From: Acidobacteriota bacterium | GTDB lineage: Bacteria; Acidobacteriota; Terriglobia; UBA7540; JAPUME01 | NCBI GenBank assembly: GCA_027294185.1 | Contig: JAPUME010000335.1 | Location: 1 to 12,282 of the forward strand | Direction of reading: 5' to 3' | DNA: 12,282 nucleotides | Part shown: positions 1 to 6,938 of the stretch, one piece after another | Layout of the letters: every line of letters begins with the position of its first letter | How positions within the stretch are numbered: the first letter of the stretch is position 1 | Program-made: the position numbers and the translations under genes | The notes under the pieces: model-generated | Told to the model about the DNA's origin: nothing | What the model saw: the letters and a program-made list of their open reading frames with translations, nothing else | Database searches by the model: none

Positions 1-96
1 GTTGGATTCGGAAACAAGTCCGCAACCAAATGCAACCTATACGCAACCGGCGGATGTTCAGGAAGAGAAAGAAGTCGCGGAAGTCGTTGAAAAGCT
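1..96. other. tRNA 3'-flank with phased GCAACC repeats
   Basis: This segment lies just beyond the 3' end of the tRNA gene. It holds three direct copies of GCAACC starting at 22, 32 and 43, that is 10 and 11 bases apart, about one helical turn each. It also has two GAAGTCG copies at 71 and 80. The plus strand is open in frame 2 from the window edge, through here, and on across the tRNA to 280. The residues before the tRNA look helix-forming and acidic (around Glu-Glu-Lys-Glu-Val-Ala). It could be the tail of a gene beginning outside the window, or non-coding. No function can be assigned from what is visible. Confidence 0.3.
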
Positions 97-172
<76 letters not shown>

Positions 173-464
173 ATGCAAATAAAAATGCCCATCGGCAGAA
201 GAAACATTACGCCTCTCCTGCAGGTGAGCATCGAGGAGAATTTGTTTGGCGAACGCGCAGCCGCCAATCCAAATCCTTAAGAAAGTCTAGAGTAACCTTT
301 GGAGCCTTGTCAAGAAAAATTTGGAAATCCTAATATCGACCTTATGTTATGTATTTTCAGTTGTTTATCGGAGTTTGATGGTGAGTTTCCCACCAAGCTG
401 CTAAATTTACTTACTGCCCATCCATCTCGCTTCACCTTTACTTAAATAACTGTAAATAAACGGC
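173..464. other. intergenic spacer, tRNA-Thr to DUF6599 gene
   Basis: There is no gene here. The stretch from about 290 to 464 is clearly more AT-rich than the flanking genes. It contains the tRNA promoter. A 6-bp hairpin, TTGGCG (246-251) with CGCCAA (262-267), lies near the start of the tRNA precursor. A 5-bp hairpin, TGGTG (379-383) with CACCA (391-395), lies downstream of the DUF6599 gene. The second hairpin lacks a following T-run on either strand, so it is not called a terminator. Confidence 0.5.
284..313 (-). promoter_or_regulatory. sigma70-like promoter of tRNA-Thr
   Basis: On the minus strand, a perfect -35 box TTGACA (313-308) is followed by an 18-base spacer and TAGACT (289-284, four of six matches to TATAAT). 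Transcription would start near 277 and run into the tRNA at 172. It sits in locally AT-rich DNA and faces the tRNA, which fits. It also makes the tRNA independent of the upstream DUF6599 gene. Confidence 0.65.
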
Positions 465-1538
465 TTATATCTTTTCCAACCTCAGCCGAATCACGCCGCC
501 ATCTTCTTCCCGAGCCAACATCGTCTGCGGCAAGTAACGGTCTATCAACCGACGTGCCACGAAGATCAACACCCCTCCTGTGATAGCGAGCAGCATCACT
601 AACCCAACCAGGACCAGATTGCCGATGATGAGGTTGGCGACTTCGAGCGCATACTCCCCCACTCCCTGCGGAGGTCGCTCGTCCCAGGTCACTTCCTGAT
701 TGCTCTCCAACTGATCCATCAGCCTCGCAGCCGCCCGTTTTGAACTGACTCCACTTATCAGGAAAATGTAAGAGCTGCTTCTGCGCCCGAAGTAGGACTC
801 CCGGGTGCCCACATCGTCCAGCGGGAGCATCCTCTGAAGGTGAGCAAACCGCGCACGTGCAATCTGCGGTGTGGGGTAAGAGATCAGAAGCAGTTGAGGG
901 GAATCATCACGGTTTCCATATCGGCCCAGCTGTACTTCCGCACCCTGCGCAAAGCCGACAAGGTCCACCGGAAAGGAAGGCAAGACCTGCCGCATGGCGT
1001 AAGGCCCCAGGAAATACTTTTCCGAACCTGCCACAAGACTCTCGGAGGGAATCGCGGCTGGAAGCTGGGCAAGGGAACGGGGGCTGGGACTGAGTCCACC
1101 GATGCTGACCAACAAGGCACGAAACTCACTCCTGCTGATTTTTTCCGATTGCGGACGCGGCACTCGCACCAGATAGCGCCCTCGCGCCATTAAACCCAGC
1201 TCCGGCGAATACCGGGTCAATCGAGTCCCGGGTTCCGGCCGAAACTCCGGAGTCGAGTAAAAGGTAAAAAGACCGTAGGCGGATGAGGGGTCGGCCGTCT
1301 CGAAAACAAAAACTTCCGCCGATACGCCGTGCAGCTCATATTCCCTGCGTTCGATTCGGGAGACCGCGTACTCCCGCTCCACCGCAGGGTCCAAGCCCCG
1401 CTCGCGCAGCCGGTCAAGGGGCCAGAACTCGCTCGTCACCAGCCTCCAGGAGGCTGCCGGAACGAGCATAACCGAGCCGGACCGCTGGCTCCCGGCCAGT
1501 AGGAGGCTTAAAGCCGCTGCTAGAATCGGCAACTTCAT
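465..1538 (-). CDS. DUF6599-like exported protein with C-terminal membrane helix
   Basis: The function of this 357-residue protein is unknown. Residues 1-16 form a short hydrophobic signal-like segment. The body resembles DUF6599, a family I associate mainly with Acidobacteriota, including the motif Asp-Pro-Ser-Ser-Ala-Tyr-Gly-Leu-Phe-Thr-Phe-Tyr at residues 83-94. A long hydrophobic helix spans about 303-328 and is followed by a basic 29-residue tail. The likely topology is therefore a periplasmic domain anchored from its C-terminus with a cytoplasmic tail. The ATG lies 28 bases after the amidase stop and has no clear Shine-Dalgarno, which suggests co-transcription and perhaps coupled translation. 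Membership in the envelope cluster suggests a cell-wall-related role, but that is inference only. The family call rests on motif recall, not on a search. Confidence 0.82.
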   Translation of the reverse strand: MKLPILAAALSLLLAGSQRSGSVMLVPAASWRLVTSEFWPLDRLRERGLDPAVEREYAVSRIERREYELHGVSAEVFVFETADPSSAYGLFTFYSTPEFRPEPGTRLTRYSPELGLMARGRYLVRVPRPQSEKISRSEFRALLVSIGGLSPSPRSLAQLPAAIPSESLVAGSEKYFLGPYAMRQVLPSFPVDLVGFAQGAEVQLGRYGNRDDSPQLLLISYPTPQIARARFAHLQRMLPLDDVGTRESYFGRRSSSYIFLISGVSSKRAAARLMDQLESNQEVTWDERPPQGVGEYALEVANLIIGNLVLVGLVMLLAITGGVLIFVARRLIDRYLPQTMLAREEDGGVIRLRLEKI

Positions 1539-1566
1539 CGTGATCGATTACCGAGGGCGGACTTTC

Positions 1567-3519
1567 CTAGAAATTTGGAATTTCGGAGGGGGAGGAGGTC
1601 CCGTTGGCAGTTTCCTGACGGGCAATGGTTACCCCGCCCAGGCTCTCCACGTAGCGAGCGATTCCGCCGTAAAGCGCCTCGGCGATTCGTTGCCGGTGCT
1701 CGCCCTTCTTGAGAAGGCTCTCGTCTTTGGGGTTCGTGATGAAGGAGATCTCCGCTAATACGGCGGGCATGTCGGCGCCAATCAATACCACAAAGGGGGC
1801 CTTCTTGACTCCGCGATTCTTCTGCCAACTGACCTTGCGGAGCTGGTTGTACATGGACGATTGAATCACGCGGGCAAATTCCTCAGACTCCTCGGCCATA
1901 TCATTCAGGGCGATCTTCCTGATCATATCCTGCAGGCGGTTAACGGATTCCTGTGATGAGGCATTCTCGCGCGCCGCAACCTCCAGCGACGTCTTCGACC
2001 GCGTAAAGCTCAAATAAAAGGTCTCCACTCCCCGCACCCAACGCTGCCGACTGGCGTTGGCGTGAAGTGAGATGAACAGGTCGGCTGCCTGTTTGTTGGC
2101 GATGGCCGTCCTTTCCTCCAGGGGAACGAATTTATCCGTATCCCGAGTCAATATTACCTCACTTTCGAGCTTGGTCTCGATAAGCTTTTTGAGGCGCAAG
2201 GCGACGTCCAGGACCAACTCCTTCTCGGTAAGCCCGGTCGGTCCGCGCGTCCCCGGATCGTGGCCGCCGTGGCCCGGGTCGATGACAATTCGACCGATCT
2301 TCAGGCCCAGGGCGCGCGTCAAGGTCCGATTGCCGCCCGAGGTCGGCAGGGCAGCCTTTGAGGGAGCTTCCGGTGTCTTTGCGGAAGCCCTCCTGACGTT
2401 TTCCTGTTTCCCGGCGTTTCCATTACCGGCTGGCCCTTTCGGACTCCTCGCCTCCCCACTTCTCTTGCTTGCCCCGGCGGCGGCCGAAGCCACGGCCGAA
2501 TCTTTCGATCCATCTCCTTTGGGCTTCGGAGTCCCGCCCAACCGGCCTCCGGGCTTGAACGGTTCGTTCTTCGCCTGCAACTTCGTGCTTTGAGCAGCCT
2601 TGCCGCGAATGTCCACTACCAGCCGGTAGGGATTCGGCAGGGGAAAGATCGTGTAATCCTCCACCTCGTCAACATCCAGCACGACACGCGTCACATTCGG
2701 CTTGTATTGCCCTATCCGTATCTTCTTGAGGAAGCTGTTTTCAATCTCCAGGTCCTTCCCTTTGATCGAGTCCGCCGGGAAGGAGTTAAAAATGTCGAAG
2801 TAGATACGATCGGGTTTCTGGAGGCGCGCCACCCGGTATTTCACCTCTCCTCCGGTGCCCACAACGATTCGAGTGTAGTTGGGACCCACCCAATGCCGGA
2901 TCTCGGTTACCTGAACCGGGGGGCCGCTGCTCCTCATGTCATTCTCGCGAGCCAGAGGAGGTTCCATTTCGGGTTTCCGCGCAGCCAAAAGCGTCAATTC
3001 CCGAAGCTTCTGCTTTACCTCGGCACCTTCCCGGGCGCGGGTGTTCCGCTTCAGGAACTTCTCGTAGGCCTTGCGGGCAGCATCGAGATCATGCAAATCG
3101 GCGCTCTGGATTTCCCCGATACTGTACCAGGCCCGGCGCGCATTTCTGCTGTAAGGGTATTCTCGTATGACAAATTGGAAGGATTTGACGGCGAGCCGGT
3201 AATACTTCTGATCCCCGAAGGTATCTCCCATTTCCCGGTAGAGCTCGGCCATCGCGGTCAGAGAGGGGGGAACGTTGCCATAGGTGGGATCGGTCCGGCG
3301 AACCAGATCGAAACCACGCAGTACGGCCAGGAATTCCTTCCGGGTGCGCTTCTCGGCGGAAATCTTGTTGAATTGAGAGCGTTTCTCGACGGCACGCCCA
3401 TAGAGGATGCGTGCCCTTTCACGCCTGTTCGCCCGCGTTGTGGTCGCGGCGAAAGCCGTGGAGACACACAGCCCCCCGACCAGGAGGACCAGTGAAATCC
3501 AGCTTAACCTTCGAAGCAA
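1567..3519 (-). CDS. N-acetylmuramoyl-L-alanine amidase (TPR-AMIN-Amidase_3)
   Basis: This 650-residue exported enzyme cleaves the bond between N-acetylmuramic acid and the L-alanine of the stem peptide, acting in the periplasm. A signal peptide covers residues 1-24, with an Ala-Phe-Ala cleavage site. A TPR-like helical region covers about 85-175 and an AMIN domain about 203-305, which in AmiC-type enzymes targets septal wall. A Ser/Ala/Lys/Gly/Pro-rich linker spans about 306-405. The catalytic Amidase_3 domain covers about 408-626. Its expected zinc ligands are present: His417 (PGHGG), Glu432 and His486 (SLHAN), with catalytic Glu590 in LAEISF. The helical insertion at about 510-565 matches the position of the autoinhibitory helix in AmiB/AmiC enzymes. 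The start is TTG with AGGGA nine bases upstream, and an in-frame stop lies just above it. A transglycosylase gene sits 71 bases upstream. Confidence 0.95.
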   Translation of the reverse strand: MLRRLSWISLVLLVGGLCVSTAFAATTTRANRRERARILYGRAVEKRSQFNKISAEKRTRKEFLAVLRGFDLVRRTDPTYGNVPPSLTAMAELYREMGDTFGDQKYYRLAVKSFQFVIREYPYSRNARRAWYSIGEIQSADLHDLDAARKAYEKFLKRNTRAREGAEVKQKLRELTLLAARKPEMEPPLARENDMRSSGPPVQVTEIRHWVGPNYTRIVVGTGGEVKYRVARLQKPDRIYFDIFNSFPADSIKGKDLEIENSFLKKIRIGQYKPNVTRVVLDVDEVEDYTIFPLPNPYRLVVDIRGKAAQSTKLQAKNEPFKPGGRLGGTPKPKGDGSKDSAVASAAAGASKRSGEARSPKGPAGNGNAGKQENVRRASAKTPEAPSKAALPTSGGNRTLTRALGLKIGRIVIDPGHGGHDPGTRGPTGLTEKELVLDVALRLKKLIETKLESEVILTRDTDKFVPLEERTAIANKQAADLFISLHANASRQRWVRGVETFYLSFTRSKTSLEVAARENASSQESVNRLQDMIRKIALNDMAEESEEFARVIQSSMYNQLRKVSWQKNRGVKKAPFVVLIGADMPAVLAEISFITNPKDESLLKKGEHRQRIAEALYGGIARYVESLGGVTIARQETANGTSSPSEIPNF

Positions 3520-3540
3520 GTGTGCTATTCCCTAATGTAA

Positions 3541-3572
3541 GGAAGAAGCAGGAAAGGAATGCCCTTCCCTGC
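3541..3572 (-). terminator. 10-bp hairpin between transglycosylase and amidase genes
   Basis: On the minus strand, arm 3572-3563 pairs with arm 3557-3548 over 10 bp with one G-U, around a 5-base loop. It is followed by the pyrimidine-rich TTCTTCCTT. It begins 19 bases after the transglycosylase stop and ends shortly before the amidase TTG. The tail is interrupted, so it is at best a leaky terminator or attenuator. It may instead be an mRNA-stabilising or processing hairpin. No separate amidase promoter is visible in the remaining space. Confidence 0.45.
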
Positions 3573-3590
3573 AACCCGGCGCCTTTCGTC

Positions 3591-4256
3591 CTAAAACCCC
3601 TCGTCTGTGAAGTGGACTACCCCGTTTTCGTCCACATGCCGCTGAATACGGGCCGAACGGCCGGTCCATGCAGGCCCCGTCGACCCGCCATCATGATAAA
3701 GGCTCATGACCTTGGTGACATAATTCCGAGTCTCGCGGTAGGGGGGAATATCCCCATATTTGGAAACAGCATTGACCCCGGCATTGTAGCCGGCCAAAGC
3801 CAGATTCAGGTCACCCTCGAATAGGTCCAACAAATCCCTTAGATGCCGGACACCTCCCTCGATATTTTGCTGCGGGTCAAAAGGATCGGAGACCCCGTAG
3901 CGGCGTGCCGTGGCCGGAATCAACTGCATCAGCCCCAGAGCCCCCTTCCGGGATACGGCCTTGGGGTTGTAATTCGATTCCACCTGGATCACGGCCTGCA
4001 CCAGCGTCGGATCCAGTTCGTGCTTGCGGGCCGCATCGCGCAATAAGCGGTTGATCTTTGGATCCGCGGGTTGCCTCAGAACAGGGACGGTTCTGCTTGA
4101 AACGGGCAAGGGGTCCACGTTGACGTAGACAATTCTGCCCTTTTCGTCCCGGTAGGCGACGATATCTCCGGCATGGAGAGCGACAGGAAGGAAAAGAAAA
4201 ATCAGGCAGGACAGAAGCTGCCACGACACCGGCAAGTTTCCAGGGACAGTACGCAT
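3591..4256 (-). CDS. secreted SLT-family lytic transglycosylase with DUF4124-like motifs
   Basis: It cleaves the MurNAc-GlcNAc bond of peptidoglycan to give 1,6-anhydro ends in the periplasm. From the ATG at 4256 the protein has 221 residues. A signal peptide covers 1-29 (cleavage near Leu-His-Ala-Gly). A short DUF4124-like strand pair lies at 33-48. The SLT domain covers about 68-187, with catalytic Glu93 in VIQVESNYN, the GLMQL motif at 108-112 and the GYNAG motif at 156-160. A second DUF4124-like stretch (HVDENGVVHFTDEG) ends the protein. An alternative GTG at 4367 adds 37 in-frame, arginine-rich residues and has a perfect GGAGGTG five bases upstream. I prefer ATG because it places the signal peptide at the terminus and the extension has unusual codon choice and folds as RNA. 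However, the ATG itself has only a weak ribosome site. Confidence 0.93.
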   Translation of the reverse strand: MRTVPGNLPVSWQLLSCLIFLFLPVALHAGDIVAYRDEKGRIVYVNVDPLPVSSRTVPVLRQPADPKINRLLRDAARKHELDPTLVQAVIQVESNYNPKAVSRKGALGLMQLIPATARRYGVSDPFDPQQNIEGGVRHLRDLLDLFEGDLNLALAGYNAGVNAVSKYGDIPPYRETRNYVTKVMSLYHDGGSTGPAWTGRSARIQRHVDENGVVHFTDEGF

Positions 4257-4430
4257 AACTCGTGTACTCTTCTCGTCCCCTCCCCCAAGGGTACCTCTAC
4301 AACTTGCACGTCTTACGGGACCAACCCAGTCCCTGAAGCGTCTGGCGCGAACGCTTGCTCTTAGCACTGAACCACCTCCAACCGGCTGGGAAGTCTAAAT
4401 TCCCCTAACCCATCCGCCGGGAGGCGATTA
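4257..4430 (-). promoter_or_regulatory. structured 5' leader of the transglycosylase gene (unclassified)
   Basis: The mRNA from the promoter at 4436-4463 would carry about 174 bases before the ATG. Three hairpins are visible. The first pairs 4420-4424 (CCTCC in the RNA) with 4379-4375 (GGAGG) and continues as 4416-4419 with 4386-4383 after a 3-base bulge, enclosing a GGGAA/TTCCC stem-loop (4404-4388). The second is AAGCGT/ACGCTT (4356-4351 with 4341-4336). The third is GGGAC/GTCCC (4333-4329 with 4321-4317). The first helix buries GGAGGTG, a perfect anti-16S match ahead of GTG 4367. I do not recognise a known riboswitch: the signature boxes of c-di-AMP, c-di-GMP, cobalamin, TPP or glycine elements are absent. 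Confidence 0.45.
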
Positions 4431-4435
4431 CGGCG

Positions 4436-4463
4436 ATTATAACATTCCTCCCTGCTAATTCAA
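4436..4463 (-). promoter_or_regulatory. sigma70-like promoter of the transglycosylase-amidase-DUF6599 cluster
   Basis: On the minus strand, TTGAAT (4463-4458, four of six) is followed by a 16-base spacer and a perfect TATAAT (4441-4436). The predicted start is near 4430. It is the best -10 box in the window and faces the envelope genes. Because no promoter is visible between the three genes, it may drive all of them. Confidence 0.65.
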
Positions 4464-4681
4464 TCGGTAGTTTTATCAAAAACTTGCGGCGTTTCTGGGA
4501 GCAGGTGTGGCCGCAGTGAACCCAGGCAACCAGCGGTAGATGGCCGGCGTATCGTGGCATTCGACCCCTCTCACGGCAACCGGGTCCGGAATTGTGATTC
4601 GACCATTATACGAGTGGGCGCTAATGCCGGTCGCCAGGTATCACAGCGAGTCAGATGCGCTGGAACAATCCTTACAAGTGG

Positions 4682-4687
4682 TACAAT
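4682..4687 (+). promoter_or_regulatory. candidate -10 box for the antiporter gene
   Basis: TACAAT (five of six) lies 43 bases before the antiporter ATG, which would give a leader of about 37 bases. The sequence at the expected -35 position (CTGGAA) is poor, so this call is weak. The whole stretch 4464-4730 between the divergent genes holds no other feature I can support. Confidence 0.3.
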
Positions 4688-4718
4688 CGCCAAGGGCAGG
4701 TACAGAACCAAACGTCGC

Positions 4719-4723
4719 AGGAG
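4719..4723 (+). promoter_or_regulatory. ribosome binding site fixing the antiporter start
   Basis: AGGAG lies seven bases before ATG 4731. It decides between this start and the upstream in-frame start at 4554, whose extra 59 residues show no membrane or domain character. Confidence 0.75.
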
Positions 4724-4730
4724 TCGTTTG

Positions 4731-6440
4731 ATGGAACATCACGAACTGCTGAAGGATCTTCTGATCCTATTCGGATTCGCCACCCTGGTGGCCCTGATCT
4801 TGAACCGGGTCCGCCAATCCATCATCGTTGCTTACTTGCTGACCGGGATACTCGTTGGACCCTACGGCCTGCGCCTGATCACCAACCGTGAAGCCATTGA
4901 AATGATGGCCGAAATCGGCGTCGTCCTGCTTCTGTTTACCATCGGGCTCGAGTTCTCTCTGGGAAAGCTCCTGCGCATGCGCCAGGTTGTGCTCGGTGCC
5001 GGCAGTCGCCAAGTGGGCTTGACCATCTTCCTCACCGTCGGCGCGACTCTCCTGGTCGGTTATCCCTGGCGGCAGAGCGTGTTCTGGGGTTTTCTGATTG
5101 CTGCCAGCAGCACGGCCATTGTCTTAAAACTGCTGCTGCAACGACAGGAGTTGGATAGTCCGCACGGGCAGGTCATCCTTGGCATCCTACTTTTCCAGGA
5201 CCTGTTCGTGATCCCAATGATGGCGATCCTTCCCGCGCTCACGGTGTCGTCCACCTCGCTCGCCTTTTCCATCCTCTTCGCACTCGCCAAGGCGATGGCC
5301 GTGCTGGGTCTGGTTTTTCTGATTAGCCGCTACGTCTTCCCTCTTCTTTGGCACCGCATCGCACTGGTGCGCGACAAAGAGCTTTTCCTCATCTCCACCA
5401 TCTTTTTCAGCCTGGGTACGGCTTGGCTTTGTTCCACGCTGGGACTCTCGCTGGCATTGGGCGCATTTTTGGCTGGACTGGCTCTTTCAGAATCCGAGTA
5501 TGCCCATCAGATTCTCTCGGAGATCCTGCCCTTTAGGGACGGTTTCAGCAGCCTTTTCTTCATCTCCATCGGTATGCTGTTCAACCTCGCGTTCGCGCGC
5601 TCGGAGTGGATGCTGGTTGCAGGCATCGCCGCTGCCATTCTAGCCGCCAAGCTGGTCTCGGGAATTACCTCCGTGGTGGTGATGGGTTTTCCTCTGCGGA
5701 CCTCGGTGCTGGTGGGACTGGGAGTGGCGCAAGTAGGCGAATTTAGCTTCGTACTTCTGCGCCAGGGCGCCAGCCTGAACCTGATCACCAACAACGATTT
5801 CCAGACTTTCCTCGCTGCCGCCGTCATCACCATGATGCTTACCCCTCTTGTCATCCAGCTATCACCCGCTCTCGCGGCTCGGGTGCCGGAACTGCGCTCG
5901 CTGCGTCGCTTCTTCCCTGAGCCTGGCGAAACGAAGCTGGCACAACAAGCCAGAACACTCGACGACCACGTGATTGTCTGTGGCTACGGCCTGAACGGGC
6001 AGATAACCGCCGAAGTGCTGGCCTGTGCCAAGATCAAGTATCTGGTTCTGGATTTGAACCCGAAGACCGTCCGGAGAGCTGCGGCCGACGGCCATCCGAT
6101 CTTCTTCGGGGATGGGAGCAAGCGCGAAATTTTGGAAAAAGTCGGCGCACGGCGGGCGCGGGCGCTCGTCTACGGCATCTCCGACCCATTCGTGCTGGGG
6201 CGTTCCGTTGTGAACGCTCGTACGCTCAATCCTCGACTCACCATCATCGTACGGACCAAACGCCTGAAGGACACACTGACACTGAGGCGCGCGGGAGCTT
6301 CCCATGTAGTAGCTGAAGAGATGGAGGCAGTGGAAGAGATCAACATTCATCTTCTGAGTGTGTTCGGTGTGCCTCGTAACGCGGCTTTTGAACAGATCCG
6401 GAAAGTCCGCTCACAACACAACCCTGCCCTTGTCAAATAA
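4731..6440 (+). CDS. Kef-type CPA2 monovalent cation:proton antiporter with TrkA-N domain
   Basis: This inner-membrane antiporter is 569 residues long and probably exchanges K+ (or Na+) for protons. Residues 6-385 carry about 12 hydrophobic helices typical of Na_H_Exchanger (CPA2) proteins. They include the Phe-Gln-Asp motif at 155-157 in GILLFQDLFVIP, where Kef proteins keep their transport aspartate. A cytoplasmic TrkA-N/RCK domain spans about 412-530, with the nucleotide-binding glycines in VCGYGLNGQ (416-424), the acidic end of strand 2 at Asp441, and FGDGS at 459-463. The chain ends about 40 residues later, with no room for a TrkA-C domain. Family knowledge suggests gating by nucleotide, and by glutathione adducts in true KefB/KefC. 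The glutathione link is not shown here. It is divergent from the hydrolase cluster and convergent with the DUF3221-like gene. Confidence 0.93.
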   Translation: MEHHELLKDLLILFGFATLVALILNRVRQSIIVAYLLTGILVGPYGLRLITNREAIEMMAEIGVVLLLFTIGLEFSLGKLLRMRQVVLGAGSRQVGLTIFLTVGATLLVGYPWRQSVFWGFLIAASSTAIVLKLLLQRQELDSPHGQVILGILLFQDLFVIPMMAILPALTVSSTSLAFSILFALAKAMAVLGLVFLISRYVFPLLWHRIALVRDKELFLISTIFFSLGTAWLCSTLGLSLALGAFLAGLALSESEYAHQILSEILPFRDGFSSLFFISIGMLFNLAFARSEWMLVAGIAAAILAAKLVSGITSVVVMGFPLRTSVLVGLGVAQVGEFSFVLLRQGASLNLITNNDFQTFLAAAVITMMLTPLVIQLSPALAARVPELRSLRRFFPEPGETKLAQQARTLDDHVIVCGYGLNGQITAEVLACAKIKYLVLDLNPKTVRRAAADGHPIFFGDGSKREILEKVGARRARALVYGISDPFVLGRSVVNARTLNPRLTIIVRTKRLKDTLTLRRAGASHVVAEEMEAVEEINIHLLSVFGVPRNAAFEQIRKVRSQHNPALVK

Positions 6441-6533
6441 CGTTTTCCCCTCCAGTCCCCACCTCGCTCAATCAGCACATGGCCCGCCTACAACCTCTGT
6501 CTGCCTTGGGGTCGGCCATTTCGCAGCCTCCGT

Positions 6534-6938
6534 TTAGGGTTTTTTGAGCGTGACTCCCCCCAGGGTGATCTCAATCTCCCTCGCCCCGGCTTTGGCCGGA
6601 TAGGAAGTCAGAACCGGGCCGGAAAACTTCACCCGCACCTGCTGTCCCTTCTTCAGGGACTTAAAGGATGCGGGCACTCGAAATCCGCCAATCCGACGGA
6701 AGATGGTTGTCTTCTCGGTGACGGCGAAAGACATCTTGTCAGGGGTCGGCTTTCGCTCTTTTTCGACCAGAACCGTTCCCAGAAACCCTTTCGGGCTGCT
6801 CTTCTCCTCGGCACGTTGAACGTGCATGATTTCACCCTGAAAACTCCCCTCTTCTTCTGCCGCTCGAATGGAGGCCCCCCAGCTTGAGGCGAACAATAGC
6901 GACACAATGACCACTCCTACCGCTCTCGGACGCTGCAT
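6534..6938 (-). CDS. small secreted protein, DUF3221/YobA-like
   Basis: The function of this 134-residue exported protein is unknown. A signal peptide covers residues 1-27 (basic start, hydrophobic 8-21, Ile-Arg-Ala-Ala). The mature part looks like a small beta-rich domain. Its end, Lys-Lys-Gly-Gln-x-Val-x-Val-x-Phe-Ser-Gly-Pro-Val-x-Thr-Ser-Tyr-Pro-Ala at 96-115, is the hallmark of DUF3221 (YobA-like) proteins. There is a good ribosome site: AGGAG at 6949-6945, six bases before the ATG. It follows alaS in the same direction after 188 bases, so it may have its own promoter, but I find only weak boxes upstream. Its 3' end faces the antiporter gene across 93 bases that hold no convincing terminator. 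The family call is by motif recall. Confidence 0.82.
   Translation of the reverse strand: MQRPRAVGVVIVSLLFASSWGASIRAAEEEGSFQGEIMHVQRAEEKSSPKGFLGTVLVEKERKPTPDKMSFAVTEKTTIFRRIGGFRVPASFKSLKKGQQVRVKFSGPVLTSYPAKAGAREIEITLGGVTLKKP

Noticed and set aside
2590..3495. Plus-strand 301-residue frame antisense to the amidase
   Set aside because: Shadow of a gene with clear domains on the other strand; no recognisable motif and no ribosome site.
4257..4441. ydaO-type c-di-AMP riboswitch
   Set aside because: The 3' conserved GCUAACCUCG-like box and the GGUGAAUC box are missing; only the gene context fits.
4554..4730. 59-residue N-terminal extension of the antiporter
   Set aside because: The extension has no membrane or domain character, and ATG 4731 has AGGAG at seven bases and a canonical first helix.
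6479..6519. ATGGCC/GGCCAT inverted repeat as a bidirectional terminator between antiporter and DUF3221-like gene
   Set aside because: The loop is about 29 bases and no T-run follows on either strand.
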